The position numbers and the translations under genes are program-made. This document shows, piece by piece, positions 18,479-27,299 of a stretch of 64,000 nucleotides of DNA. Under the pieces are notes generated by a model, which was not told the DNA's origin, made no database searches, and saw nothing but the letters and a program-made list of their open reading frames with translations. How positions within the stretch are numbered: the first letter of the stretch is position 1; the number at the start of each line of letters is the position of its first letter. Location: assembly GCA_949283695.1 (NCBI GenBank), contig CASDTX010000025.1, positions 372,001 through 436,000 on the forward strand, written 5' to 3'. The DNA comes from an uncultured Eubacteriales bacterium. GTDB lineage: Bacteria; Bacillota; Clostridia; Lachnospirales; Lachnospiraceae.

Positions 18479-19120
18479 ATGGAGCAAAATAATAGGACCA
18501 GCAAGATGTCGATGGCTGAGCGCAGGGCAAAAGGGCTGCTGTGGGTAGATACGGGAGAAAATATGGACCAGCAGGTATATGCAAGAGGCCTTTGCCAGGA
18601 GTTTAACCACACGAAAGCGACAGAAGCAGATAAGAGAGAAGAGATCTTGAAAAAACTGTTCGCATCCTGCGGAGAGCACGTATGGATCGAACCGCCTCTG
18701 ACGGCTGCCATGGGAAAGACGGTTTCCATCGGAGACGGCACTTATATCAATTCCAATCTTACCCTGGTGGATGATTATGAGATTGCGATCGGAGCGGGCG
18801 TACTGATTGCGCCGAATGTCACGATCAGTACGACGAACCATCCCATGCATTATAAGGCGCGCATGCATGGGGAAATGTACTGCAGAAAAGTTGTGATTGA
18901 GGATCATGTGTGGATCGGAAGCAATGTGGTGATCTGTGCCGGAGTGACCATTGGCAAAGGCTCTGTGATCGGCGCAGGGAGTGTTGTGACAAGAGATGTT
19001 CCGCCGATGACTTTTGCGGCAGGTGTTCCATGCAAGGTAATCCGGGAAATCACAGATGAAGATCTGAATGAGTTTGAACCGATTCCGGAAGAAGCTGACG
19101 GAAGCGCTCATAACGATTGA
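18479..19120 (+). CDS. sugar O-acetyltransferase (maltose acetyltransferase family)
   Basis: A 213-residue Maa/LacA-type acetyltransferase and paralogue of the product at 8266-8865. The Mac domain begins near SMAERRAKGLLWVDTG. The catalytic His is in TTNHPMHYKAR near residue 120, and left-handed beta-helix repeats (VWIGSNVVICAGVTIGKGSVIGAG) bind acetyl-CoA. An ACGGAGG ribosome site precedes the ATG. It follows the 6-phospho-beta-glucosidase by 116 bases. It may acetylate excess glucosides as part of the same pathway or be an independent unit, because an extended -10 box sits between them. The acceptor sugar is not predictable. Confidence 0.88.
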   Translation: MEQNNRTSKMSMAERRAKGLLWVDTGENMDQQVYARGLCQEFNHTKATEADKREEILKKLFASCGEHVWIEPPLTAAMGKTVSIGDGTYINSNLTLVDDYEIAIGAGVLIAPNVTISTTNHPMHYKARMHGEMYCRKVVIEDHVWIGSNVVICAGVTIGKGSVIGAGSVVTRDVPPMTFAAGVPCKVIREITDEDLNEFEPIPEEADGSAHND

Positions 19121-19128
19121 ATAACGTC

Positions 19129-19160
19129 GAAATTACGCGGTTTGAGGCGCGCTGCCCTTC
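19129..19160. repeat. copy of dispersed intergenic repeat
   Basis: GAAATTACGCGGTTTG followed by AGGCGCGCTGCCC matches 63873 onwards almost base for base. It sits immediately before the first MarR gene and is followed by a hairpin GCTGCCC/GGGCAGC (19151-19173). See the repeat-family finding. Confidence 0.65.
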
Positions 19161-19190
19161 GGAACGGGGCAGCGAAAAGGGTGAGAAAAT

Positions 19191-19643
19191 ATGGATTACA
19201 GAGAGATTGCAGAAGAATTCTGCCGAATATGGATTGTAAATGCCCGCAAGATGGAAAAGGTCGAGAAATCACTGCCGGCAAGAGGAGAAGCAAATCTTCT
19301 TCTCTCCCTGGCACGTTCTGGCAGGGAGATGCTGGCAGGAGAGCTGTCGAAAAGCTCCGGGCTGTCCGTCAGCAGAGTGACCAACATTTTAAACAGTCTG
19401 GAGAAGAAAGAGCTGATCACAAAACGCAGTGATGATGTGGATAAGAGGAAAGTGTATGTCTCACTGACGGATGCCGGGAGATCTTATATCATTGAAGGGC
19501 ATGGAAAGATTGTCGGCCAGTATGAGAAAGTCTTCCGAAGGCTCGGGGAAGAGGATTCCATGGAATATCTCAGACTGATCAAGAAGTTCTCTGAAATCAT
19601 GGGTGAGGAACTCGAACGGGAAATGCTGCGCAGGCAGCAGTAA
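19191..19643 (+). CDS. MarR family transcriptional regulator
   Basis: A 150-residue winged-helix regulator. The recognition helix is LSVSRVTNILNSLEKKELI (about 62-80), followed by the wing DKRKVYVSLTDAG with the conserved Asp-x-Arg/Lys motif. It closely resembles the MarR encoded at 19973 (shared MDY(R/K)E(I/L)A start and RVTNIL/RITNIL helix), so the pair arose by duplication. Ribosome-site similarity is modest (AAGGGTG). A good terminator follows at 19727, making it monocistronic. Its ligand and targets are unknown. Confidence 0.88.
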   Translation: MDYREIAEEFCRIWIVNARKMEKVEKSLPARGEANLLLSLARSGREMLAGELSKSSGLSVSRVTNILNSLEKKELITKRSDDVDKRKVYVSLTDAGRSYIIEGHGKIVGQYEKVFRRLGEEDSMEYLRLIKKFSEIMGEELEREMLRRQQ

Positions 19644-19726
19644 AAACAGCCGGCATCACCGAGAATGCGGAATGGAGTGCGGTGCTGTCAGGCTGTGAAA
19701 CGGAAAAGAAAGTTTGATAGGATTTA

Positions 19727-19759
19727 AGCGGTTGATCTGTACGATTGATCGCTTTTTTT
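19727..19759 (+). terminator. terminator after first MarR gene
   Basis: AGCGGTTGATC (19727-19737) pairs with GATTGATCGCT (19743-19753), including G-U pairs, followed by seven T residues. The remainder of the 330-base gap to 19973 holds only the promoter and operator of the next gene. Confidence 0.75.
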
Positions 19760-19895
19760 GCTCATTTTTTTGTTCATTAGCAGGCGCTCAGCGCATACAG
19801 ATGTCTGCTCGCGAAAATATGCAGGCCTGTGTTCGGCTTCACGCATACGATGTGGATGAACTTTTTCGAAAGAATCTAAAAAATTTATATTTTTA

Positions 19896-19956
19896 TTGAC
19901 AAATCTGCAAAAGTCTGCTAATTTACTTTCTGGTAAAAGTTTTCACTAGAAAGTAA
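19896..19956 (+). promoter_or_regulatory. promoter and MarR operator
   Basis: TTGACA (19896-19901), 17-base spacer, TAATTT (19919-19924). Overlapping and just downstream is an inverted repeat, TTACTTTCT (19923-19931) and AGAAAGTAA (19948-19956). The placement over the transcript start fits autorepression by the MarR protein encoded at 19973. Confidence 0.7.
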
Positions 19957-19972
19957 TTGAAGGGAGGAAGAC

Positions 19973-20452
19973 ATGGATTACAAGGAGCTTGCAAAGAGCT
20001 TTTGCAGGCTGAGTTATCTGCGGGGAATGAGAAGCCAGACATTGGCGCGGCCCATCTCGGTAAGCGGCGAAAATGGTGTGCTTCTGTATATTTTTAACAT
20101 GACCAAGGATGGGAAAGAGGTTCTGCCCGGGGATCTGGTGAGAGAACTGGGGATCTCATTCGGAAGGATCACGAATATCCTGAAAGTGCTGGAACGCAAA
20201 GGGTATGTTCATAAGCACCACGACAGCATCGACAGAAGAAGGGTTTATGTTTCCCTGACGAATGAGGGGGAATGTTATATCAGCTGTAAATATCAGGAGG
20301 CATTGAATTATTTTGCCCGGCTTTTTGAACAGCTGGGGGAGGAAGACGCGGCGGAGTACTACCGGATCACGCAGCGGATTCATCAGATCTGTGAAAAGCA
20401 GATGAATGAGAGGGATAGAAGCAATGCAGCTGTTCCGCCGTATGATTCTTAA
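19973..20452 (+). CDS. MarR family regulator of the downstream ABC exporter
   Basis: A 159-residue MarR protein. The HTH recognition helix is ISFGRITNILKVLERKGYV, and the wing DRRRVYVSLTNEG carries the conserved basic residues. GGGAGG precedes the ATG. It is the first gene of an operon continuing into two ABC half-transporters 39 bases downstream and a cytidylate-kinase-like gene. This is the standard arrangement in which a MarR repressor controls a drug or metabolite exporter and itself. An operator-like inverted repeat overlaps its promoter. Confidence 0.9.
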   Translation: MDYKELAKSFCRLSYLRGMRSQTLARPISVSGENGVLLYIFNMTKDGKEVLPGDLVRELGISFGRITNILKVLERKGYVHKHHDSIDRRRVYVSLTNEGECYISCKYQEALNYFARLFEQLGEEDAAEYYRITQRIHQICEKQMNERDRSNAAVPPYDS

Positions 20453-20491
20453 AACCGCATGTGCAGCGGCTGAGGAAAGAAAAGAAAGGAA

Positions 20492-22261
20492 ATGTTCAGA
20501 AATATGTTTAAAATACTCAAATACATGCAGAAGAAAGAATGGACGCTATTTCTGGCCAGCCTCGTTTTCATCGTATTTCAGGTATGGCTTGACCTCAAAC
20601 TTCCGGATTATATGTCAAAGATCACGACACTCGTAGAGACGGAAGGAAGCAGTATGAGTGAGGTCTTTGCGGCAGGCGGCTGGATGCTGCTCTGTTCTCT
20701 GGGAAGTATGGGGGCATCCATTGCAGTGATGTTCTTCGCGTCAAGGATGGCGGCGAACTTCGGCAAACAGTTAAGAGCGCGCCAGTACGATCAGGTGGAG
20801 TCCTTCTCTATGGGAGAGATCAACCGATTCTCGACAGCCAGCCTGATTACCCGTTCTACAAACGATATCACGCAGATCCAGATGTTCGTGGCTATGGGAC
20901 TGGAAGTGATGGTGAAAGCGCCGGTTACCGGGATCTGGGCTGTGACTAAGATCGCGGGAAAGGGCGTAGAATGGTCGCTGGCGACTGCTGCGGCAGTGGC
21001 GGTGCTGCTTGTCATTATCGGGATCGTAATTGTCTTCGCGGTTCCCAAGTTCAGAAAGATCCAGGGACTGACTGATAATATCAACCGCATCACAAGAGAA
21101 CACCTGACCGGACTGAAAGTAGTGCGTGCCTACAATGCAGAAAACTACCAGGAGAAGAAGTTCGGGAAAGCCAATGACGAGCTGACCGGGAACAACCTCT
21201 CCGCATTCCGGATCATGGCAATTATGATGCCGGGGATGCAGGCGATCATGAACGGCCTGACACTGGCGATCTACTGGATCGGGGCCTATCTGATCAACCA
21301 GTCTGTGGGAGCGGATAAGATCGCTGTGTTCTCCAATATGGTTGTGTTTATCAACTATGCAATGCAGGTAGTCATGGCGTTTATCTCCCTGTCCATGATC
21401 CTGATGATGCTGCCGAGGGTAACGGTATCTGCGAACCGTGTTCTGGAAGTGATTGAGACGGAATCTTCGGTAAAAGACGGACCCCGCACGGTCTCTCCGG
21501 AAGGCATGGAAGGAACGGTAGAATTCAAGAATGTCAGCTTCCGGTATCCGGATGCCTCTGAGAGCGTGCTGGAGCATATCAGCTTTACGGCAGAGAAAGG
21601 CGAGACAGTGGCCTTTATCGGTTCTACAGGAAGCGGGAAGAGTACGCTGATGAACCTGGTACCCCGGTTCTACGACGCCACAGAGGGGGAAGTTCTTGTG
21701 GACGGGGTCAATGTCAAAGAATACACCTTGGAGGCGCTTCATGACAAATTCGGCTATGTGCCGCAGACTGCGGTGATGTTCGCGGGGACTGTGGAGTCAA
21801 ATGTAGCATACGGGGACAACGGAAGAAATGTGTACAGCGAGCAGGACGTGGAGAAAGCGGTGGAGATCGCGCAGGCCAAAGAGTTCGTAGAGAAACTGCC
21901 TGGTACCTACGAGGGCAGGATCGCCCAGGGCGGCAGCAATCTCTCCGGCGGACAGAAACAGAGGCTGTCCATTGCCCGTGCTGTGTGCAGGAAACCGGAG
22001 ATCTATCTGTTTGATGATTCTTTCTCAGCGCTGGACTATAAGACAGACCGCACACTTCGGTCTGTGCTGAGGAAAGAGACAGGGGATACCACGACCCTGA
22101 TTGTGGCACAGAGGATTGGGACGATCATGGACGCAGACAAGATCATTGTGCTCCATGAAGGAAAGATGGTCGGTATGGGAACGCACAGGGAACTGCTGAA
22201 GAACTGTAAGGAATATCAGGAAATCGCACTGTCACAGCTTTCAAAGGAGGAACTTGCATAA
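20492..22261 (+). CDS. ABC exporter half-transporter (degenerate ATP site subunit)
   Basis: A 589-residue membrane-fused ABC protein: transmembrane domain (about 15-320) and ATPase (about 345-580). Walker A is GSTGSGKST (377-385) and the signature is LSGGQ (about 484). Walker B reads IYLFDDS, with Asp in place of the catalytic Glu, and the H-loop His is Gln (VAQRIGTI). These are the hallmarks of the degenerate-site subunit of heterodimeric exporters such as TM287/288 or BmrC-D. It overlaps the next gene by one base (TAATG), which encodes the complementary subunit. Predicted role: export of a drug, lipid or metabolite. Confidence 0.93.
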   Translation: MFRNMFKILKYMQKKEWTLFLASLVFIVFQVWLDLKLPDYMSKITTLVETEGSSMSEVFAAGGWMLLCSLGSMGASIAVMFFASRMAANFGKQLRARQYDQVESFSMGEINRFSTASLITRSTNDITQIQMFVAMGLEVMVKAPVTGIWAVTKIAGKGVEWSLATAAAVAVLLVIIGIVIVFAVPKFRKIQGLTDNINRITREHLTGLKVVRAYNAENYQEKKFGKANDELTGNNLSAFRIMAIMMPGMQAIMNGLTLAIYWIGAYLINQSVGADKIAVFSNMVVFINYAMQVVMAFISLSMILMMLPRVTVSANRVLEVIETESSVKDGPRTVSPEGMEGTVEFKNVSFRYPDASESVLEHISFTAEKGETVAFIGSTGSGKSTLMNLVPRFYDATEGEVLVDGVNVKEYTLEALHDKFGYVPQTAVMFAGTVESNVAYGDNGRNVYSEQDVEKAVEIAQAKEFVEKLPGTYEGRIAQGGSNLSGGQKQRLSIARAVCRKPEIYLFDDSFSALDYKTDRTLRSVLRKETGDTTTLIVAQRIGTIMDADKIIVLHEGKMVGMGTHRELLKNCKEYQEIALSQLSKEELA

Positions 22262-24042
22262 TGGGAAGAAATCAATATAGCGGCAATCAGCCAGAAAATT
22301 TCAAAGGGACATTCGAAAAACTCTTCCGGTACTGCAAACCGGAGCAGATCCTTCTGATCATCGCTGTGTGCTGCGCTGTCTGCGGGGCGATTCTGAACCT
22401 TCAGGGACCGGGGCGTCTAAGCGATATTACGGATACGATCACGGAAGGACTTCAGAGCGGAGTGGATATGGAGAAACTGGCGGGCATGTTCGCGGGACTG
22501 ATCGCCATCTATGCCGGAGGATTCATTCTGACCTATCTGCAGAGCTTCCTCATGGCGACAGTGACGCAGAGACTTTCCAACAGGATGAGAAAGGACGTGG
22601 ACCGCAAGATCAATCGGGTTCCCATGGGATTCTTTAACAAGATTTCCTACGGGGATATCTTAAGCCGTGTGACAAACGACGTGGATACGATCGGACAGAC
22701 GCTGAACCAGAGCGTTGCTTCCTTAGTGTCTTCCGCTACCATGTTCCTGGGTGCACTGTTTATGATGCTCATCACCAATGTCTGGATGACCCTGGCGGCA
22801 GTGGCGGCGGCTCTGCTGGGATTCGCAGCCATGATACTCATCGTGCAGAGATCTCAGAAATACTTCATGCAGCAGCAGAGAAACCTGGGAGCTATGAACG
22901 GACACGTGGAGGAAATCTATTCCGGACACAATGTGGTCAAGGTCTATAACGGTGAGAAGAGCGCAAAGAAAAAGTTCGATGAGATCAACGAAAATCTGAG
23001 CGAGAGCGCGTTCCGCTCCCAGATGTTCTCCGGATTGATGCGGCCCATCATGGTCGCCATCGGCAACCTGGGGTATGTGGCTGTCTGCGTAGTGGGAGCA
23101 GCCCTGGCGATGAACGGGAAGATCTCCTTCGGCGTGATTGTGGCGTTTATGATGTATGTCCGCCAGTTCACCCAGCCCCTCCAGCAGTTCGCGCAGGGGA
23201 CAACGAACCTTCAGTCAGCCGCTGCCGCAAGTGAACGAGTCTTTGAGTTCCTGGACGCAGAGGAAATGGAAGACGAAAGCGCGAAGGGCAAACGCCTGGA
23301 AGATGTGAAAGGAAACGTGGAATTCAGCCATGTTCGGTTCGCCTACGATCCGGAGAAAGGCGATATCATTCATGATTTCTCCGCGGAGGTGAAAGCCGGA
23401 CAGAAGATTGCCATTGTAGGACCTACCGGAGCAGGAAAATCGACCATCGTAAATCTGCTGATGCGCTTCTTCGAGATCAACGGAGGATCGATCCGCATTG
23501 ACGGTGTCCCGATCAGTGACCTGACACGGGAGAATGTTCATGATCTTTTCTGTATGGTGCTGCAGGATACCTGGCTGTTCGAGGGAACGATCAAAGAGAA
23601 TATCGTTTACTGCAAAGAAGGAGTGAGCGACGAACAGATTGAGAAAGCCTGCAAGGCAGTGGGACTGCATCATTTTATCCAGACCCTGCCCGACGGGTAC
23701 GATACCGTGCTTGGGGATGAAATGAGCCTTTCTGCCGGTCAGAAGCAGCAGCTGACAATTGCCCGCGCTATGGCAGAGGATGCGCCGATGCTGATTCTTG
23801 ATGAAGCCACAAGCTCTATTGATACAAGGACAGAGATCATCATCCAGAACGCCATGGATCTGCTGATGAAGGGCAGGACGTCCTTCGTGATCGCCCACCG
23901 GCTGTCTACGATTAAAAACGCGGATCTCATACTGGTCCTCAAAGACGGAGACGTGATCGAAAGCGGAAGCCATGAGGAACTGATGGCAAAAGGCGGCTTC
24001 TATACAGATCTCTATAACAGCCAGTTTCAGAAAGCCTCTTAA
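22261..24042 (+). CDS. ABC exporter half-transporter (catalytic site subunit)
   Basis: A 593-residue fused ABC exporter subunit. The transmembrane domain spans about 20-330. The ATPase has Walker A GPTGAGKST, Walker B MLILDEATSS with the catalytic Glu, and the intact H-loop FVIAHRLSTI. Its signature is LSAGQ instead of LSGGQ. In a heterodimer that variant faces the degenerate Walker site of the partner encoded just upstream, so the two proteins are a matched pair with one weak and one hydrolytic site. Translation is coupled to the upstream gene. Substrate unknown. Confidence 0.93.
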   Translation: MGRNQYSGNQPENFKGTFEKLFRYCKPEQILLIIAVCCAVCGAILNLQGPGRLSDITDTITEGLQSGVDMEKLAGMFAGLIAIYAGGFILTYLQSFLMATVTQRLSNRMRKDVDRKINRVPMGFFNKISYGDILSRVTNDVDTIGQTLNQSVASLVSSATMFLGALFMMLITNVWMTLAAVAAALLGFAAMILIVQRSQKYFMQQQRNLGAMNGHVEEIYSGHNVVKVYNGEKSAKKKFDEINENLSESAFRSQMFSGLMRPIMVAIGNLGYVAVCVVGAALAMNGKISFGVIVAFMMYVRQFTQPLQQFAQGTTNLQSAAAASERVFEFLDAEEMEDESAKGKRLEDVKGNVEFSHVRFAYDPEKGDIIHDFSAEVKAGQKIAIVGPTGAGKSTIVNLLMRFFEINGGSIRIDGVPISDLTRENVHDLFCMVLQDTWLFEGTIKENIVYCKEGVSDEQIEKACKAVGLHHFIQTLPDGYDTVLGDEMSLSAGQKQQLTIARAMAEDAPMLILDEATSSIDTRTEIIIQNAMDLLMKGRTSFVIAHRLSTIKNADLILVLKDGDVIESGSHEELMAKGGFYTDLYNSQFQKAS

Positions 24043-24069
24043 TGAGCAAAGGAAAGGAGAACGAAGAGC

Positions 24070-24663
24070 ATGAAAACATTAGCGATCGAGAGGGAGTTCG
24101 GAAGCGGCGGCCGTGAGATCGGGAAGCGAGCGGCCGCTCTGGCGGGAATCCCTTATTATGACGGTGAGATGCTGATCAAAGAGGCAGAATTAAAGGGGGT
24201 ATCCTTAGACTTGCTGGAGGAGTATGACGAGCAGAAGACAGGGAGCATCCTCTATAATATTGCGCTGTTTGCAAATTATAACCAGGACATGAATCAGAGT
24301 AAGATCTATGAGATGTGCTGCGGCATGCAGGAGACGATCAGAGAGCTGGAAATGCAGGGGCCGGCTGTGTTTATCGGAAGATGTTCCACAGAAATTTTAA
24401 AAGACAACCCGAATGTTGTGCGGACGTACCTGTATTCCTCGGAGGAAGAGACAAAGATCGAGCGGATCATGCGGACCGAGGAGGTGACCCGTGAGGAGGC
24501 GCGGAAGCTGATGGCAAAGAAGGATCGTCAGAGGAGTTCTTATTTCAAATTCTGGACACAGAAGAAATGGGATGACAGGAGAAATTATGATCTGGAGCTC
24601 AATACGGCAGAGTTTTCGCCGGATATCTGCGCTCAGATCCTTCTTGCCGCAATGAAGGCATAA
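24070..24663 (+). CDS. cytidylate-kinase-like family protein
   Basis: A 197-residue P-loop protein of the cytidylate kinase-like family (AAA_26). The N-terminus TLAIEREFGSGGREIGKRAA carries the P-loop-type GSGGREIG segment. Further on, FIGRCSTEILKDN and the RIMRTEEVTREEARKL helix are typical. It is not the housekeeping Cmk, and the substrate of this clostridial subfamily is unknown. AAAGGAG precedes the ATG, and it sits 27 bases after the ABC exporter pair. A truncated homologue lies next to a different exporter at 51989, so an association with efflux loci recurs in this window. Confidence 0.85.
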   Translation: MKTLAIEREFGSGGREIGKRAAALAGIPYYDGEMLIKEAELKGVSLDLLEEYDEQKTGSILYNIALFANYNQDMNQSKIYEMCCGMQETIRELEMQGPAVFIGRCSTEILKDNPNVVRTYLYSSEEETKIERIMRTEEVTREEARKLMAKKDRQRSSYFKFWTQKKWDDRRNYDLELNTAEFSPDICAQILLAAMKA

Positions 24664-24676
24664 AAAGGGCTTATAT

Positions 24677-24721
24677 ATGGAAGAATATGAAAAAACAGAT
24701 CATTCGGAATATGCAGTATGA
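24677..24721 (+). CDS. 14-codon mini-ORF overlapping the acyltransferase start
   Basis: AAAAGGG (24665-24670) is followed by ATG at 24677 and an open frame of 14 codons rich in acidic and aromatic residues. It ends at TGA 24719-24721, overlapping the next ATG (24718) as ATGA. The acyltransferase itself has no ribosome site, so this mini-ORF may deliver ribosomes by translational coupling. It is a prediction from sequence only. Confidence 0.4.
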   Translation: MEEYEKTDHSEYAV

Positions 24722-25503
24722 AGCAGAAGCAAACCATTCCAAAGACGCAATATTATAAAAGTTATACAGACGATTTCGTGCACAGCAGCAACAGAGACTA
24801 TCATCTCCCGGAAGATTATGTGTGGCTGGATGAACGAGCCGGACACAGGGCCCTTTCCTCTGCTGCTTACCGTCTGGCCTGGATCTTCAGTTTCTTCTAT
24901 GTCAGACTGTACCGCCGCATAAAGATCAAAAACCGCAAAGTATTAAAACAGTGCAGGGGAACCGGATATTTCCTGTACGGAAATCATACCCAGCCGGTGG
25001 GGGATGTCTTCACTCCTGCCTATATCTGCGGAAGGAAGCGGATCTATACAGTTGCCGGACAGGAGAACCTGGGGCTTCCCTGGATCGGGAGACTTCTCCC
25101 GCTTCTGGGCGCCCTCCCGGTGCCGGATACGCTGCCCCAGATGAAGCAATTCCTGACGGCAGTGGAGCAAAGGATCAAAGAGAAGTGCTGTGTCGTGATC
25201 TATCCGGAGGCCCATGTATGGCCCTGCTGTACAGAGATACGGCCCTTTCCGCTTACGTCCTTCCGGTTCCCGGCGGAATATGGAGTGCCTGCTTTCTGCA
25301 TGACAGTGACTTATCAGAAGCGAAGGATCGGGAGCAGACCGGGGATTACGCTCTATCTGGACGGACCTTTTTATCCGGATCAGACGGTGGAGAAAAAGGA
25401 AGCACAGAAGAAACTTCATGATGAAATTTTCAGCTGTATGCAGAGGAGGAGCCTGCGCAGCAGCTATGAATATATCCGGTACAGGGAGGAAACGCACCTA
25501 TGA
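24718..25503 (+). CDS. PlsC-type 1-acylglycerol-phosphate acyltransferase family protein
   Basis: A 261-residue acyltransferase. The H-x4-D motif is NHTQPVGD (near residue 88). The glycerophosphate-binding region and the motif YPEAHVWP follow near residue 160. One hydrophobic stretch (about 50-62) may anchor it to the inner membrane. Family members acylate lysophosphatidate or other glycerol or sugar lipids. It begins a set of overlapping genes (acyltransferase, GT8, GT8, acyltransferase, unknown), which suggests modification of a glycolipid or surface polymer rather than core phospholipid synthesis. Its ribosome site is absent (see mini-ORF). Confidence 0.85.
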   Translation: MKQKQTIPKTQYYKSYTDDFVHSSNRDYHLPEDYVWLDERAGHRALSSAAYRLAWIFSFFYVRLYRRIKIKNRKVLKQCRGTGYFLYGNHTQPVGDVFTPAYICGRKRIYTVAGQENLGLPWIGRLLPLLGALPVPDTLPQMKQFLTAVEQRIKEKCCVVIYPEAHVWPCCTEIRPFPLTSFRFPAEYGVPAFCMTVTYQKRRIGSRPGITLYLDGPFYPDQTVEKKEAQKKLHDEIFSCMQRRSLRSSYEYIRYREETHL

Positions 25504-26324
25504 ATCTTCTATACTGCGGTGATGAGAAGGCGGAGGATGGGATCCTGATCTCCATCCTTTCCTTCCTGAAACATGGGAAAGAACAACTGAATATCTATAT
25601 CATGACCATGGATCTAGAGACCGAAAGACAGAGTTACCGCGCTGTCTCGGATGCCGCCGTCCGCTTCCTGGATCAGAGGGTGAAACGGGAAAATCCGGAA
25701 AATACGGTTGCGAAAATTGATGCCGGGACAGCCTTCCGGGCGGCACTTCCGGAGGCAAATATGGAGACGCGGTTCACACCGTACTGTATGCTCCGGCTCT
25801 TCGCGGATGAGATCCCGGAGCTGCCGGACAAGCTGCTCTATCTGGATGCAGATGTAGTCTGCCGCAGAGACTGCGGGGAGTTCTATCATCAGGACATCCG
25901 TGACTGTGAGCTCGCAGGCGCTCTGGACTACTATGGGAAATGGTTCTTCAGAAGGAACCTGCTGTGTATGGACTATATGAACTCCGGGGTTCTGCTGCTG
26001 AACATGGAGAGGATCCGAAAGGACGGGCTGTTCCGGGAGTGCCGGAGGCTCTGCCGGGAGAAGAAGATGTTCATGCCCGATCAGACCGCGATCAACAAGC
26101 TGGCCGTCAGCAAACGCATACAGCCGAGGAAATATAACGAACAGAGACGGCTGCGGGAGGACACGGTGCTTCAGCATTTTACTACCAGTTTCCGCTTCTT
26201 TCCGTGGCTGCACACACTGACCGTCAAGCCCTGGCAGGTGGAGGCAGTGCATGAGAAACTGGGACTTCATGAATATGACGATATCCTGGAAGAATATCAA
26301 GTTCTCATTCCGGGTATGAAATGA
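25500..26324 (+). CDS. glycosyltransferase family 8 protein
   Basis: A 274-residue GT8 enzyme. It opens NLLYCGDEKAEDGILISILS, the nucleotide-sugar-binding strand of the family. The metal-binding DxD motif is LYLDADVVC near residue 117, and NSGVLLLNMERIR near residue 160 is the usual acceptor-side segment. GT8 enzymes transfer galactose or glucose from UDP-sugars with retention. The start codon overlaps the acyltransferase stop (ATGA), implying coupled translation and a shared pathway. The C-terminal region ends without a membrane anchor. Confidence 0.88.
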   Translation: MNLLYCGDEKAEDGILISILSFLKHGKEQLNIYIMTMDLETERQSYRAVSDAAVRFLDQRVKRENPENTVAKIDAGTAFRAALPEANMETRFTPYCMLRLFADEIPELPDKLLYLDADVVCRRDCGEFYHQDIRDCELAGALDYYGKWFFRRNLLCMDYMNSGVLLLNMERIRKDGLFRECRRLCREKKMFMPDQTAINKLAVSKRIQPRKYNEQRRLREDTVLQHFTTSFRFFPWLHTLTVKPWQVEAVHEKLGLHEYDDILEEYQVLIPGMK

Positions 26325-26336
26325 AAGGGAGAATCA

Positions 26337-27299
26337 TTGAGTATGCAGAAAACGGAAATCCCCATATTTTTTACAATTGACGACAGCTATGCCCCCTATC
26401 TTGGAACCGCCCTTGTATCCATGAAGGAGAATGCCTCCCGTGAGTACAGCTATCAGATCATCATTGTGGAACAGGATTTAAGCCGGGAGAATCGAAAGCG
26501 TCTTCAGGCAGAAGAGGAACCGGGATTCTCTCTGCGGTTTGTCAGGATGAACGCCATGCCGGGAGAGATCACGGACCGGGAGGAAAACCGGCTCAGATGT
26601 GATTATTTTACGCTTACGATCTATTACCGGCTTTTCATCGCGGATATGTTCCCGGAATATGACAAGGCCATCTACATCGACAGCGATGTGGTGATCCTGG
26701 GAGACATTTCGAAGTTGTATCAGATCGATCTGGGGGAATGTCTGATCGGTGCCTGCCCGGATGATTCGATTGCGGACGTCCCGGAGCTGGTCAGCTACAC
26801 GGAAGAGGCAGTGGGAATGGAGCGGGGGAAATATATCAACTCCGGTGTGCTCCTGCTCAACCTGAAGAAGATGCGGGAGGCAGGCCTGGGAAGCCATTTC
26901 CTCCGTCTGATCGATCGGTATCACTTCGATTGTATTGCTCCGGACCAGGATTATCTCAATGCTATGTGCAGAGGGAAGATCCTCTACCTTGATCAGAAAT
27001 GGGATGCCATGCCGGCGAAAGGGAGACAGCCGGTCAGGGATCCGCAGATTATCCATTTCAACCTATTTGAAAAGCCATGGTGTTACAGCGGCGTGGAATA
27101 TGAAGATCATTTCTGGCACTATGCCGAAAAGACGGCCTTCTACCGAGAGATCCGAACGTATAAGGAGAATTACAGTGAGGATCAGCAGCGGTCGGACCGG
27201 GGATGCCTGAACCTGCTGATTGAAAAAGCGTGCACCATACCAGAGGCAGAGACCACATTTCGAAAAATGAAAGAAAGAGGGGCCAGAATCGAGCTATGA
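26337..27299 (+). CDS. glycosyltransferase family 8 protein
   Basis: A second GT8 enzyme of about 320 residues, with IPIFFTIDDSYAPYLGTALVSM at the start, DxD in IYIDSDVVILGD near residue 120, and INSGVLLLNLKKMR and a late HFNLFEKPW segment typical of GT8. It follows the first GT8 by 12 bases and overlaps the next acyltransferase by four bases. The start is either TTG at 26337 (ribosome site AAAGGGAG at best spacing) or ATG at 26343. The two GT8 proteins differ enough to add successive sugars. Acceptor unknown. Confidence 0.87.
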   Translation: MSMQKTEIPIFFTIDDSYAPYLGTALVSMKENASREYSYQIIIVEQDLSRENRKRLQAEEEPGFSLRFVRMNAMPGEITDREENRLRCDYFTLTIYYRLFIADMFPEYDKAIYIDSDVVILGDISKLYQIDLGECLIGACPDDSIADVPELVSYTEEAVGMERGKYINSGVLLLNLKKMREAGLGSHFLRLIDRYHFDCIAPDQDYLNAMCRGKILYLDQKWDAMPAKGRQPVRDPQIIHFNLFEKPWCYSGVEYEDHFWHYAEKTAFYREIRTYKENYSEDQQRSDRGCLNLLIEKACTIPEAETTFRKMKERGARIEL

